64,000 bases of DNA, from contig JADJOY010000020.1 in the NCBI GenBank assembly GCA_016713535.1, forward strand, positions 62,001-126,000. Reading direction: 5' to 3'. Below, in pieces: positions 33,944 through 43,870 of this stretch. How positions within the stretch are numbered: position 1 is the first letter of the stretch; each line of letters starts with the position of its first letter. The notes under the pieces were generated by a model that saw only the letters and a list, made by a program, of their open reading frames with translations, had not been told where the DNA came from and made no database searches. The position numbers were made by a program, and so were the translations under genes. Origin of the DNA: JADJOY01 sp016713535 [NCBI: Deltaproteobacteria bacterium]. Its GTDB lineage: Bacteria; JADJOY01.

Positions 33944-35620
33944 TCAGCCTCCGAAGTACGTGGCGACGTACCGGTCCATCTCGGCGGTGGGCTTCCACCA
34001 CTTCTTGACGCCCAGGTCGTCCGCAACCCGGTTCGCGCCGAGATAGCCCCCGCCGCCGAGGACGCCTCCGCCCGGATAGTTGGACGCACCCGCGGTGTAG
34101 AGGCCCGGGATCGGCGTGATGCTGCTCGAGCACTCCTGGTTGGGCCGGAAGCAGCCGAGCTGGATCGGCAGGTAGTCGCCGTGCTTGATGGCGCCGCGGC
34201 GCATGTTGGGGAAGCGGATCTCGATGTCGACCGGTGTCTCCTGGTGGGTCATGACGATGTTCTCGCGGCGCATGTTGGGCGCGTAGCGCGCCCAGCGCGC
34301 GAGCATCGCGTCCTCGATCGCCGCGCCGCGCGCCTCCCAGCCGCCTTCGAGGTCGTAGGGCGCGTGCATCTGCAGGAACGCCACCTTGCGGTGCGCGCGC
34401 GACGGCGGGACCCGCACCAGGTGGCTGTCCCAGCTGCTCTCGCAGGTCGCGTGGCCGCCGAGCGCCGCCGGGTCGAGCTTGCCGGCGATGACGTTGTCCC
34501 AATGCGCGAGGAGCTGTGCCGAGCCCTCGAAGCCGAGGATGGTCATGAACGCCTCGCTCGCCCACGGATCCTTGGGGAGGTAGCGCGGCGCCTCCTCGGC
34601 GACGACGTGCAAGGTGTCGAAGCTCCACTTGTCGTACTTCCAGCCGCTGACGGCGGTGTGGAGCTCGCTCGGCAGGTTGCCGCCACCCACCAGATCGAGG
34701 AACGTCGTGTGCGGGTCGAGGGTGGAGATCACCACGTCGCTGAAGAGCGTGCGTCCCTCCCACAGCTCCACGCCCGCCACGCGGCCGTTGCGGAGCAGGA
34801 TCTTATCGACCTGCGACGAGTCGAGGATCAGCCCGCCGGCGCGCACGAACTCGCGCGCGAGCGCGCCCGCGAGCTTGTGCGAGCCGCCCTGGCAGTAGCA
34901 CTTGTTCATCAGCCGATCGAGGTAGAGCGGAACGAAGAGCCCGAGCCCGGTCTCGCGCGGATCGAGCCCCCACATGCACACGTGGTAGAGGAGGAACGCA
35001 CGGATGCGGTCGTTCTCGAACAGGCTCTCGATGACGTCGAGGGGGCTGCGTTCGACCAGCTCGAGGAGCTCGCGACCTTCGGCGGTCTTCTGGAACGCCA
35101 CGCTGATGTCGATGGGCGCGAGCGGCGGCAGGTACGTCGCGGGCGCGATGATCTCGCGCACGATCTTGCGCCAACGCCCCATCGTGCGGCTGAAGGTGTC
35201 GGCGTCCTTCACCGAGAACTTCATGAACGAGTCGGCGGTGTCCTCGATCATGCGCGTCAGCAGCAGCGACTCGCCGTTCTCGAACACCATCGAGCTCTGC
35301 AGGTTCGGCTTGATCCACACCAGCCCGTGCTTGGCGAGATCGAAGTCCCTGAGCGCCGGCATGTAGTCGACCATCATGTGGTAGATGGCGTGCATGTTCG
35401 AGTAGTAGCCGGGGAACAGGATCTCCTCGGTCGCGAGCCCCCCACCGATCTCGTAGCGCCGCTCGACCAGCGCCACCTTGAGCCCGGCGCGCGCGAGGTA
35501 GGCGGCGGCGATCAGACCGTTGTGTCCCGCTCCGATCACGACGACGTCCCAGCGGCTCTCGGGAGGGAACTCCTCGAAGAAGCTCTGGGGATGCTGAAAA
35601 CCCTTGAACTCGTGCGGCAT
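33944..35620 (-). CDS. CrtI/phytoene-desaturase-like FAD oxidoreductase (third of trio)
   Basis: 558 residues from ATG 35620 with a GAGGAGGG site. FAD-binding WDVVVIGAGHNGLIAAAYL, the YEIGGGLATEE segment after beta3, and the C-terminal PGLYTAGASNYPGGGVLGGGG flavin loop match carotenoid desaturase/isomerase-type amine-oxidase folds. The long insert with NKCYCQGGSHKLAGALA is like CrtI-related proteins of unknown substrate. 23 bases separate it from the next gene of the trio. Confidence 0.88.
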   Translation of the reverse strand: MPHEFKGFQHPQSFFEEFPPESRWDVVVIGAGHNGLIAAAYLARAGLKVALVERRYEIGGGLATEEILFPGYYSNMHAIYHMMVDYMPALRDFDLAKHGLVWIKPNLQSSMVFENGESLLLTRMIEDTADSFMKFSVKDADTFSRTMGRWRKIVREIIAPATYLPPLAPIDISVAFQKTAEGRELLELVERSPLDVIESLFENDRIRAFLLYHVCMWGLDPRETGLGLFVPLYLDRLMNKCYCQGGSHKLAGALAREFVRAGGLILDSSQVDKILLRNGRVAGVELWEGRTLFSDVVISTLDPHTTFLDLVGGGNLPSELHTAVSGWKYDKWSFDTLHVVAEEAPRYLPKDPWASEAFMTILGFEGSAQLLAHWDNVIAGKLDPAALGGHATCESSWDSHLVRVPPSRAHRKVAFLQMHAPYDLEGGWEARGAAIEDAMLARWARYAPNMRRENIVMTHQETPVDIEIRFPNMRRGAIKHGDYLPIQLGCFRPNQECSSSITPIPGLYTAGASNYPGGGVLGGGGYLGANRVADDLGVKKWWKPTAEMDRYVATYFGG

Positions 35621-35643
35621 GGCCCATCCCTCCTCGGGGGTGC

Positions 35644-37383
35644 TCAGGATCGAGCGCGTCCTTCACCTCGCTTCGCCGAAATCTTCCCCTTCTCGGGGAT
35701 GTACCAAGGCGACGCGTACCACCAGTCGCCGGGCTCCGCGACGCCATCCTCGATCAGGATGTGCATCAGGTTGTAGCCGACGGCCATCAAGCACAGCCCG
35801 CCTGGATGCGCCGCCGACTGGTGCGCCAGGTAGAGCCCCTCGATCTCGGGGACGCGATAGCGCGCGAGCTCGGGGAGCGGCCGCGCGTTCCACCACTGGT
35901 CGCGGTCGCAACGAATGCCGTACCACGACCCACCGAGCATGCCGGTGTTGCGGAACTCCTGCTCGAACGGACTGTCGCTCCACATCCGCACCAGGTTGTC
36001 GTCGTCGAGGTTTTCCACCACGCACGAGAGCGTCTGACGCATGTATTCGTCCCAGCGCTTCTTGTCGGCCGGCGTTCGGTCCATCGCGTCGACGCCGTCG
36101 ACGTTGTATTCGGGCGTCGGCACCATCATCCAGAGCGGGCCGTTCACGTAGTAGCCGTCGCGCGTGCACTGGGGCTGGGTGGGGTCGTAGAGGTTCGCGG
36201 CCACCATTCCCCACATCGCCTGGTCGGGTGGGATGTCGAGGTTCTGCTGGCGCCCCACCACGCACTCCAGGTTCTTGAAGTAGAGCTCCTTCGACTCCAT
36301 GCAGTAGAAGCCGCCCGTGAACGGGTGCGGCTCCTGGTCGAGCCACTTGAACTTCGGCCGGTAACGCAGCTCCTCGCGCGTGAGGAAGTGCGCCATGTAG
36401 AGGCTTCCGCCCTTGAGGCTGAGATCGGCGATGCGCTGCCGGAAGCCGGCGTCGAGATGCTGGGCGCCGATCATCTTCAGGAAGGTGGGCTTGATGTGGG
36501 CGGCGCTGATGACCGCCTTGTCGGCCCAGATCCGCTTGGCGCCCCAGGTCGCGTCGTCGCGCAGCCGCACACCCGCGGCGCGGCCGTTCTGGATGATGAT
36601 CTCCTCGACCGGGCAGCAGGTGCGGAAGGTCGCACCGTGCGCGATCGCGCAGCGAAACAGCGCGTGGTAGTAGCCGTGCATGTTGCCGCGCGCCGCCACC
36701 GGCTTCGCGACCGCCGGCGGCAGCACCGTCGCGACGCACTCGACGGCCGGCACGGCCATTCCCGGGAAGTGTCCGAAGGCGCCCGAGACGTTCGCGATGT
36801 ACGCCTGATGGACCTTGAACGGCTCACTGTCGATGGCCTGGTCCATGAAGTCGAACATCGTCCATTCGAGCATCTCCTTGGTCCAGAACTCCGGCATCGA
36901 GTCGCGGAACACCTGCATGTACGGGATGGTGTTCTCGTCGAGCTCGACGTAGCTCGGATGGGGCGGCGTCCAGAACGTCGCGCGCAGCAGATCCTTGTAA
37001 CAAGGCGGGTCGCTCAAGAGCCCGGTGATCTTGGCCCAACCCATCTTGTCCTCGTCGGAGACCCGCACCAGGCCGTCGCGGGTCATCGGCCCGCGATCCT
37101 GATCGAACGGCACCTCCTTGCGCGGGTCGTAGTCCATGCGGAAGCCGTAGCGCCACAGTTCGAGCTGCTCCCAGCCCGGCGCCGAGCCGCCGTAGTTGCC
37201 GATCGCGTGCGGCTGGATCCGCACTCCCGCCATCGGCTCGCAGGTCTCCTGCGCGCCGCCGCACTCCGGGCGGTCCTCCAGCACGCACACCCTGAGGCCG
37301 CACTTGGAAAGGTAGGCCGCGGTGGTCGTGCCGTTGTGGCCGGCGCCGATGATGACCACGTCGTAGCGTTCGTCCTTCGCCAT
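35644..37383 (-). CDS. CrtI/phytoene-desaturase-like FAD oxidoreductase (second of trio)
   Basis: 579 residues from ATG 37383 (GAGGGAC site). YDVVIIGAGHNGTTTAAYL and CGGAQETCEPMAGV form the N-terminal FAD site; IEGLYLAHQSAAHPGGLCLMAVG is the C-terminal flavin loop. The middle is Trp- and Tyr-rich (FWTPPHPSYVELDENT; HPFTGGFYCMESKELYF) and diverges from classical carotenoid desaturases. Same strand and short gaps as its neighbours, so probably one transcript. Substrate unknown. Confidence 0.87.
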   Translation of the reverse strand: MAKDERYDVVIIGAGHNGTTTAAYLSKCGLRVCVLEDRPECGGAQETCEPMAGVRIQPHAIGNYGGSAPGWEQLELWRYGFRMDYDPRKEVPFDQDRGPMTRDGLVRVSDEDKMGWAKITGLLSDPPCYKDLLRATFWTPPHPSYVELDENTIPYMQVFRDSMPEFWTKEMLEWTMFDFMDQAIDSEPFKVHQAYIANVSGAFGHFPGMAVPAVECVATVLPPAVAKPVAARGNMHGYYHALFRCAIAHGATFRTCCPVEEIIIQNGRAAGVRLRDDATWGAKRIWADKAVISAAHIKPTFLKMIGAQHLDAGFRQRIADLSLKGGSLYMAHFLTREELRYRPKFKWLDQEPHPFTGGFYCMESKELYFKNLECVVGRQQNLDIPPDQAMWGMVAANLYDPTQPQCTRDGYYVNGPLWMMVPTPEYNVDGVDAMDRTPADKKRWDEYMRQTLSCVVENLDDDNLVRMWSDSPFEQEFRNTGMLGGSWYGIRCDRDQWWNARPLPELARYRVPEIEGLYLAHQSAAHPGGLCLMAVGYNLMHILIEDGVAEPGDWWYASPWYIPEKGKISAKRGEGRARS

Positions 37384-37479
37384 CGCTCGTCCCTCGTTCC
37401 GATCCCGTCGTGCGGCGCACCAAGCGCCCTGCGGATGCCTCGCTCACCCGTTCGATCGGCGGCGTTCCCGGGCCCCATC

Positions 37480-38955
37480 TCACGCCACGGCCGCGCCGGC
37501 GGGCTGGCGCAGGTACGCGAGCACGGCGCGCGCGACGGCCATGCCCGAGGTCGCGGCCTGGTGCGTGCCCATTCCCGCGGCGCCCGCGTCGGTCCCCGCG
37601 AGGAAGAGCCCCGCGATGGGGGTCTCGACGCCGGGCTTGTGGCGGCCGCACTGGCCGACGATCTGGCCGAGGCCGACGCACTCGCCGCCCTGGCCGGGGA
37701 GCACCGAGTCGCGGGTATGCGCCGAGATCTCGGCCGGGCCGTCGGTCTCACGCTCGACGACCGCCTTCCACGCCTCCGGGTAGACGCGCTCGATCATGGC
37801 GTCGACGCGCCGGTAGAGCGCGTCGATCTCGGAGGCCTTTGGGTCCGATGAGCAGATCGTCCCGGCGATCAGGCACTGCCGGCCGGGAGGCGCCATCGCC
37901 GGGTCGAAGACCGCGGGCACGGTGAGGAACACGATCACCTCGTCGGGAACGTGTCCCTCGGTCACGCGCCGCGCGCGCTCGGCGTTCCACCAGCTCTCGT
38001 CCGAGTACAGCATCGCCATGCCGGTGCGGAAGACCGGCGCGTCGAGGAAGTAGCGGACCGTCGCCCAGCCTCCTCCCGGCGCCAGTGCGCGCACCCGCTC
38101 GAGATACGTGGCGTCGAGGTGCTTGGATCCGACGAGCTTGAGCATCGTCGGCTGGATGCCGGCGCTCGACACGACGGCGCGGGCGCGGATGCGGCCGTGC
38201 TGCGTTTCGACGCCCTGCACGCGGCCGTCGTCGATCCGGATCCGCTCGACCCGGTGCGCCGTGTGGATCTCCCCGCCCATGCCGCGGAATGCCTCGGCGA
38301 TGTCGTCGAGCACGCGCCCGAAGCCGCCGCGGTAGTACCCGCCGGCTCCACGCAGCGCGATGTCCTGGAGGATGCGGACCTGCTCGGAGGCGGCGACGCG
38401 GTCGATGTACTCGGCGAGCGACGCGTTCGCGTGCATCGCCATGTAGCTGTAGAGCCGCCACGGCACTCCCGCGCGCGAACCGAGGTACTCGTGCATCGTC
38501 AGGTCGTCGAGCGCGTCCAGCTCGGCGCCCTCGAGCATCACGAGCTCGGTGAGGCGGCTGAACGCGTCCAGACGCTCGGCCTCCGTCAGGCCCCACAGAT
38601 CGAAGAGCGGCGTCGGGTCATCCCCGGTCTGCGGCGCCACGACCGTGCGATAGGTGCCCTCGTCCCTCGGGCGGTACGAGAGCGTCGCCGCCTCGAGGGG
38701 GATGGCGCCGAGGCGCGTCGAGAGGCCGAGCGCTCCGAACAGGGTCTCGAACGCCGGGCTGCGCATCGGCACCTGGAGCTTGGGGCCGAGCTCGTAGCGG
38801 AAGCCGCGCCGCGACACCGTGACGGGCTTTCCCCCGACGCGGGTACCCTTCTCGACGAGGACCACTCTGGTTCCGTGGTGGGCGAGGAGAGCGGCACACG
38901 CCAGCCCACCCGGACCTCCACCGATGACCACCACGTCCGCGACGTCGTTCGCCAT
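37480..38955 (-). CDS. CrtI/phytoene-desaturase-like FAD oxidoreductase (first of trio)
   Basis: 491 residues from ATG 38955 (GGAGGG site). ADVVVIGGGPGGLACAALL, then TRVGGKPVTVSRRGFRYELG, and a C-terminal PIAGLFLAGTDAGAAGMGTH flavin loop. The central helix-rich substrate region includes YMAMHANASLAEYIDRVAAS. Shorter than the two downstream relatives and closer to the usual CrtI length. No phytoene synthase or other carotenoid gene lies in the window. Confidence 0.88.
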   Translation of the reverse strand: MANDVADVVVIGGGPGGLACAALLAHHGTRVVLVEKGTRVGGKPVTVSRRGFRYELGPKLQVPMRSPAFETLFGALGLSTRLGAIPLEAATLSYRPRDEGTYRTVVAPQTGDDPTPLFDLWGLTEAERLDAFSRLTELVMLEGAELDALDDLTMHEYLGSRAGVPWRLYSYMAMHANASLAEYIDRVAASEQVRILQDIALRGAGGYYRGGFGRVLDDIAEAFRGMGGEIHTAHRVERIRIDDGRVQGVETQHGRIRARAVVSSAGIQPTMLKLVGSKHLDATYLERVRALAPGGGWATVRYFLDAPVFRTGMAMLYSDESWWNAERARRVTEGHVPDEVIVFLTVPAVFDPAMAPPGRQCLIAGTICSSDPKASEIDALYRRVDAMIERVYPEAWKAVVERETDGPAEISAHTRDSVLPGQGGECVGLGQIVGQCGRHKPGVETPIAGLFLAGTDAGAAGMGTHQAATSGMAVARAVLAYLRQPAGAAVA

Positions 38956-39115
38956 GACGCCCTCCGGGATCCGCGAGCGCGATCCGGTTCGGTCGAACGA
39001 ATGAAACGTGTTCTACCGGAGGCACGGTACGACTCGAACCGCGGGATTCCCGTGATCGGGGTCACGATACGACGCGAAAGTGGACTTCCCGCGGCAGGGC
39101 TGGCGCGCGGCGCCG

Positions 39116-41713
39116 TCACTCGTAGGCGAGCGCGTCCTGCACGACGAGCCGCGCGGCGCGCAGCCCCGGCACGAAACCCGCCGCGGCGGCGAGCGCGATG
39201 ACGCTCACCGTCATGCGTAGAGCCGCGAGCCACGGATAGTGGAACGGCACGTGCCAGCCGCTCGCCTGCACACCGATCACGTGCACGAACACGAGCGACG
39301 CCGGCACCGCCACGAGGGCCCCCGTCAGCGCCGCGCAGAAGCCGAGCCACGCGCTCTCGGCGACCACGCTCGCGACCACCTGGTGGCGCTTGGCCCCGAT
39401 CGCGCGCAACACACCGATCTCGCGGGTCCGCGCCAGCACTCCGGCGAGCATCGTGCCCACCACGCCGAACACCGCCACCACCAGCGCCACCACCTCGCTC
39501 GCCTTCGAGATCGCGAACGTCTGCCGGATGATGTGGCGGATCTCCTCCTTGAAGACGCGCGCCGTCGTGACGAAGAGCCCGCCGTCGTCACCGGCCACCT
39601 CGGCGAGGGCGGCACGCACCCGGCTCGCCACCGCGTCCACGTCCTCGCCGGGCTTCACGTACACGTGCATGCCCTCGATCGCCTCCTGGCCCCAGTACTC
39701 GAGGGTCCACCGGCGGTCCATCATCAGCCAGCCCTGGTCGGTCGAGTAGTCGACGGCGATCGCGTGGATCGTGAACGGGTGCGGACCGGTCGGCGACGGC
39801 AGCGTGATCGTGTCGCCCGGCTTCAGGCGCTTCTTCCAGGCGAGGTTCTCGCTCACCAGCACCGCCGGCTCCTTCACCAGCGCGTCGCGCGGCGTCGGGA
39901 ACGGGCCGTCGAGGATGCGGCGGTACTCGCTCGTCTCCATGCGCCGGAAGTAGTCGTACGACTCGAGGCTCAGCACCTCGAGGCGCAGATCCTCCCACGG
40001 GATCGAGAGCGAGCGGATCAGATTGGTGCCCTCGACGCCCGGCACCGCGTCGACCCATGAGCGCCACTCGGGCGAATACGCGACGCTCTCGCGATCGATC
40101 GTCGGCGAGCCCGCGTGCACCAGCATGTCCGCCGGGATCGCCTGCTCGATCCACTCGAGGCAGCTCTTCTCGTACGAGTGGGTGTAGCTGGAGAGCGTGA
40201 CGCTCAGGCACGCGGCGAGCATGAGCGCACCGACCGAGATCGAGCTGCGGGCGAGCTCGCGGGTCACGTTCTCGACACCCAGCCGGGCCGACGGACCCAC
40301 CACCCGCAGCGCCAGCTGCGCCGCCACCGGCGTGAGCAGCGACACCACCGCCGGGGTGAGCGCGACCCCCGCGAGGAAGACCAGGATCCCGGCGCCGAAC
40401 CCCGCGCTCAGATGCTGCACCTGCGAGAGCGCGGCGGCGAGCCCGAAGCCGAGCGCCGAGAGCGCGACGAGCCCGCGCATCGAGCGGCGCCGCACGCCGG
40501 TCGCGTGGAGGTCGCGCCGCAAGGTCTCGACCGGCTGGAGATGAGCGGCCTCGCGGGACGGCAGCCACGCCGCACCGAGTGTCGCGAACAGGCCAAGGGC
40601 GAGGCCGAAGAGCGTGAGGTTCCGGCTCACCGTCACCCGAGGCGCGTTGATGTTCTCGAAGAGCCGCGACACCGTCGGCGCGAACTCGCCGACGATCTGC
40701 GTCGCGAGCACCCTGCCGAGCACCACGCCGAACGCGCTGCCCACCAGGCCGATCACCGCCGCCTCGGCGAGGAACACGCCGGCCACGCGCCCGCGCGACA
40801 CGCCGACGCTGCGCAGGATGCCGATCTCGCGGCGCCGCTCGGTCACCGACACCGCGACCGCGTTGTAGATCAGGAACATCCCGATCAGCACCGCGATGCT
40901 TCCGCTCATCTGCATGCCGTAGCGGAAGCTCGACGTCATGCGCGCGAGCTGGTCGGCGCGTTTGGACGGCGTCTCCACCCGCGCCTTGTCGCCGATCAGC
41001 GCCTGGAGGCGCGCCCGGCCTTCGTCACGGGTGAGGCCCGGAGCAAGCTCGACGTCGATGCGGTCGATGTTGGTGCCGCGCACGAAGCCGACCTGCGCCG
41101 CGTCGAGGTTGAGGATCAGCACCTGGCCGCCGAACGCGCGCGCCTTGCCGTCGTCGGCGAGCACCGACCACACCTTGAACTCGCGCAGCCCCTCGCCGGT
41201 GCGCAGCCACATCGCCGAGCCGACGTCGAGGCCCTGGTCGCGGGCGAGGGTCTCGCTGATCAGCACCGCGCCGGGCGTGTTCACGAACGAGATCGCGTCT
41301 CCGAACACGTCCGGCCCCTTCGCCGTCTTGAAGGGCAGGAAGTCGAGGTCGCCGAAAAAGTCGACGCCCAGCACCAGCACCCTGAGCCCCGGCTTGCCGC
41401 CGTTGCCCTTCAGGTAGCTGGTCTGCTCGATGCGGCCGGCGAAGTGCTTGGCGACCTCGCGGTGGTCGTCGAGGACCTCGAGCAGCGACATGTCGATCCC
41501 GGCCTCGTCGCCGACGATCTCCAGGTCGGCCTTGCCGGCTGCGCGGTCGGAGAGCTGGTCGAACGCGTCGAGCACCGACTCGTTGGTCGCGCGCATGCCG
41601 ATCACCAGCGCCACGCCGAACGCCACGCCGAGGAGCGTGAGCGTCGAGCGCACCGGACGCGTGAACAGGTGCCGGAGCGAGACGAAGCGCACCAGCGCGC
41701 GGAAGCCGCTCAT
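39116..41713 (-). CDS. FtsX-type ABC transporter permease, two-module
   Basis: 865 residues. An N-terminal helix ([19 protein letters not shown]) is followed by a large periplasmic domain (~50-270), three helices with the [33 protein letters not shown] signature, a second pair of helices, a second periplasmic domain and a closing FtsX module ([15 protein letters not shown]). This duplicated MacB/LolCE-like layout typically moves lipoproteins, peptides or other envelope substrates by mechanotransmission. Its start overlaps the stop of the ATPase gene by four bases (ATGA). Confidence 0.92.
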   Translation of the reverse strand: MSGFRALVRFVSLRHLFTRPVRSTLTLLGVAFGVALVIGMRATNESVLDAFDQLSDRAAGKADLEIVGDEAGIDMSLLEVLDDHREVAKHFAGRIEQTSYLKGNGGKPGLRVLVLGVDFFGDLDFLPFKTAKGPDVFGDAISFVNTPGAVLISETLARDQGLDVGSAMWLRTGEGLREFKVWSVLADDGKARAFGGQVLILNLDAAQVGFVRGTNIDRIDVELAPGLTRDEGRARLQALIGDKARVETPSKRADQLARMTSSFRYGMQMSGSIAVLIGMFLIYNAVAVSVTERRREIGILRSVGVSRGRVAGVFLAEAAVIGLVGSAFGVVLGRVLATQIVGEFAPTVSRLFENINAPRVTVSRNLTLFGLALGLFATLGAAWLPSREAAHLQPVETLRRDLHATGVRRRSMRGLVALSALGFGLAAALSQVQHLSAGFGAGILVFLAGVALTPAVVSLLTPVAAQLALRVVGPSARLGVENVTRELARSSISVGALMLAACLSVTLSSYTHSYEKSCLEWIEQAIPADMLVHAGSPTIDRESVAYSPEWRSWVDAVPGVEGTNLIRSLSIPWEDLRLEVLSLESYDYFRRMETSEYRRILDGPFPTPRDALVKEPAVLVSENLAWKKRLKPGDTITLPSPTGPHPFTIHAIAVDYSTDQGWLMMDRRWTLEYWGQEAIEGMHVYVKPGEDVDAVASRVRAALAEVAGDDGGLFVTTARVFKEEIRHIIRQTFAISKASEVVALVVAVFGVVGTMLAGVLARTREIGVLRAIGAKRHQVVASVVAESAWLGFCAALTGALVAVPASLVFVHVIGVQASGWHVPFHYPWLAALRMTVSVIALAAAAGFVPGLRAARLVVQDALAYE

Positions 41714-42474
41714 GGCGCGGCCGGGGCCGGGGCGGCGGCCGGACGTGACCGTTCGTCGGACACGACCTGCCCATCGCGCAGCGTGATGACCCGGCTCGCG
41801 CGCGCGGCGATGCGCGGGTCATGGGTGATGAGCACGACGGTGCGGCGCGCGCCGGCGGCGCCGAACAGGAGCTCGAGGACCTCCTCGCCGGTGCGGGTGT
41901 CGAGGTTCCCGGTGGGCTCGTCGGCGAGGATGAGCGGCGGGTCGTTGACCAGCGCGCGAGCGATCGCGACCCGCTGCATCTCGCCGCCCGAGAGCTGGTG
42001 CGGGCGGTGGCCGATGCGCTGCCCGAGGCCGACCTGCCGCAAGCGCTCCTCGGCGCGCGGCCGCACCGCGCCGAGCTTCTCGCCCGCGAGCAAGGACGGC
42101 AGCATCACGTTCTCGAGAGCGCTCAGCGTCGGCAGCAGGTTGAAGAACTGGAACACGAAGCCGATCCGATCGCGGCGCAGCGCGGTGAGCGCGCCGTCGC
42201 CGAGGTTCCCGAGGTCCTCCCCGCCGATCCTCACCGTGCCGGTGGTGGCCCGATCGAGGGCGCCGATCAGGTTGAGCATGGTGCTCTTCCCGGACCCGGA
42301 CGGGCCGATGATCGCCACCAGCTCGCCGGCGTGGATGGAGAGCGTCACACCCCGCAGCGCGTGAACCACCGCCTCGTCCGAGGACTCGCCTCCCGGCTGG
42401 TCCTCGATGGCGCTGGCGTAGCTCTTGGTGACCTCGAGTAGCTCGATCGCGACCACCTGATCGGACACGCCCAC
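41710..42474 (-). CDS. ABC transporter ATPase, LolD/MacB type
   Basis: 254 residues from GTG 42474. Walker [11 protein letters not shown]-loop [18 protein letters not shown], signature [15 protein letters not shown], Walker [13 protein letters not shown] and switch His in [17 protein letters not shown] and DEPTGNLD are typical of the LolD/MacB/FtsE subgroup. It powers the FtsX-type permease encoded next. Only nine bases from the divergent gene start at 42484, so one of the two starts is probably annotated too far out. Confidence 0.94.
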   Translation of the reverse strand: MGVSDQVVAIELLEVTKSYASAIEDQPGGESSDEAVVHALRGVTLSIHAGELVAIIGPSGSGKSTMLNLIGALDRATTGTVRIGGEDLGNLGDGALTALRRDRIGFVFQFFNLLPTLSALENVMLPSLLAGEKLGAVRPRAEERLRQVGLGQRIGHRPHQLSGGEMQRVAIARALVNDPPLILADEPTGNLDTRTGEEVLELLFGAAGARRTVVLITHDPRIAARASRVITLRDGQVVSDERSRPAAAPAPAAP

Positions 42475-42483
42475 CCCCTCGCG

Positions 42484-43257
42484 GTGCTCACGCGCATGGA
42501 CCGCAGGATCGATCTAGCGCGGTTCGCCGGCGCTTGGCTCGTCGGGCGCCGCTCGCCGGCCGGCGGATCGAGCCGCCCGAGCCGTGTGGTAAACCGGTGC
42601 CACCTTCCGCCCCGCGACGTGGTCATCGGCATGGCCGACGGCCTCACCGTGCCGTTCGCCCTCGCCGCCGGCCTCACGGGTGCGGTCGCCGGTAGCAAGA
42701 TCGTGGTCACGGCCGGCCTCGCCGAGGTCGCGGCGGGCGCGATCGCGATGGGGCTCGGTGGCTACCTCGCCGCCCGCGGCGACGCCGAGCACTACGCGAG
42801 CGAGCGCGCCCGCGAGGTGTGGGAGGTCGAGGAGAAGCCCGGCCAGGAGGCGAAGGAGGTCGTGGAGGTCCTCGAGAGCTACGGCCTCGACCCGGAGGAG
42901 AGCCGGACCGTCGTGAAGTCGCTGACGAAGCGCCCCGACGCGCTCGTCGAGTTCATGATGCGCTTCGAGCTGGGCCTCGAGAAGCCCGATCCGCGGCGCG
43001 CGCTCAGGAGCGGACTCACCATCGGCGCCGCCTACGTCGCCGGCGGCATGATCCCGCTCGCGCCGTATTTCTTCCTCGACGAGGCGCACGCGGCGCTGCC
43101 GCCCTCGGTGGCGATGACGGCGCTCGCGCTCGTGGTGTTCGGGTTCGTGAAGGCGCACTTCGCCGGCACCCACCGCGTTCGCGGCGCGCTGCAGACGCTG
43201 CTCGTGGGCGGACTCGCCGCGGGCGCCGCGTTCACGATCGCGCGGCTCCTCAGTTGA
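42484..43257 (+). CDS. VIT1/CCC1-family metal transporter
   Basis: 257 residues from GTG 42484; conserved sequence begins only near residue 45, and GTG 42586 is a likelier start. Helix 1 has DVVIGMADGLTVPFALAAGL; helix 2 GLAEVAAGAIAMGLGGYLAARGDAEHY, followed by the Glu-rich metal-binding helices (EVWEVEEKPGQEAKEVVEVL, EFMMRFELGLEKP) and three more helices. The family exports Fe2+/Mn2+ or sequesters them. A role in iron tolerance is inferred. Confidence 0.9.
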   Translation: MLTRMDRRIDLARFAGAWLVGRRSPAGGSSRPSRVVNRCHLPPRDVVIGMADGLTVPFALAAGLTGAVAGSKIVVTAGLAEVAAGAIAMGLGGYLAARGDAEHYASERAREVWEVEEKPGQEAKEVVEVLESYGLDPEESRTVVKSLTKRPDALVEFMMRFELGLEKPDPRRALRSGLTIGAAYVAGGMIPLAPYFFLDEAHAALPPSVAMTALALVVFGFVKAHFAGTHRVRGALQTLLVGGLAAGAAFTIARLLS

Positions 43258-43285
43258 GCCCGCCACGCGCCGGCGTGACGAAGCC

Positions 43286-43807
43286 ATGAGCGCCCTGGAC
43301 CGTTATCGCGAGCTCGTCGCCAAGGTCGACGTGTTCTTCGGGCGGGTCGAGCAGCGCCACGGCGACCAGCTGCTGTGCGGCTCGGGCTGCTTCGACTGCT
43401 GCCTGGTGCGCCTGAGCGTGACGCCGGTCGAGGCCATCGTGATCGCCGATGCGCTCGCGCCGCTGCCCGCAACCACGCGGGCGCATCTCGCCGAGCGCGC
43501 GCGCCGCGACGACCCCGAGCGCTGCGCCGCCCTCGGCGACGACGGGCGCTGCGCGATCTACGCGGGCCGCCCGCTGGTGTGCCGGTCCCACGGCGTGCCG
43601 ATCCGCCAGCGCGACGCGCGCGCCGAGGTGGTGATCGACACCTGCTTTCGCAACTTCGCGGAGCGCGGCGCGGGCGCCGCGGATCCAGACTGCGTGCTCG
43701 ACCAGACGACGCTCTCGTTGACGCTGCTCGCGATCGACTCCGCCCACGCGGCCGAGACCGGCGGCGCCGCCGGGCGCCGGATCGCGATAGCGGACCTCCT
43801 CCGCTGA
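43286..43807 (+). CDS. YkgJ-family cysteine-cluster protein
   Basis: 173 residues from ATG 43286. Cys motifs CGSGCFDCC near residue 31, then CAALGDDGRCAIYAGRPLVCR and a later DTCF. The RCAIYAGRPLVCRSHG stretch is characteristic of the YkgJ/UPF0153 zinc- or iron-cluster domain, whose function is unknown. It lies 28 bases after the VIT1/CCC1 gene, so a link to metal handling is possible but only inferred. Confidence 0.85.
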   Translation: MSALDRYRELVAKVDVFFGRVEQRHGDQLLCGSGCFDCCLVRLSVTPVEAIVIADALAPLPATTRAHLAERARRDDPERCAALGDDGRCAIYAGRPLVCRSHGVPIRQRDARAEVVIDTCFRNFAERGAGAADPDCVLDQTTLSLTLLAIDSAHAAETGGAAGRRIAIADLLR

Positions 43808-43870
43808 CCGTGCGGCTTCGGGCGTCGCGGTCCCTCGCGGCGCCCGGTCGTCACCCACCGCCGGGCTCGC

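Noticed and set aside
35761-37851. Plus-strand frame of about 700 codons opposite the CrtI-like genes
   Set aside because: No motif, biased composition, and it spans two real minus-strand genes and the gap between them.
33944-42474. A single operon in which the FtsX-type exporter moves a carotenoid made by the CrtI-like trio
   Set aside because: The 160-base gap and lack of any carotenoid synthesis gene leave this as speculation beyond co-orientation.
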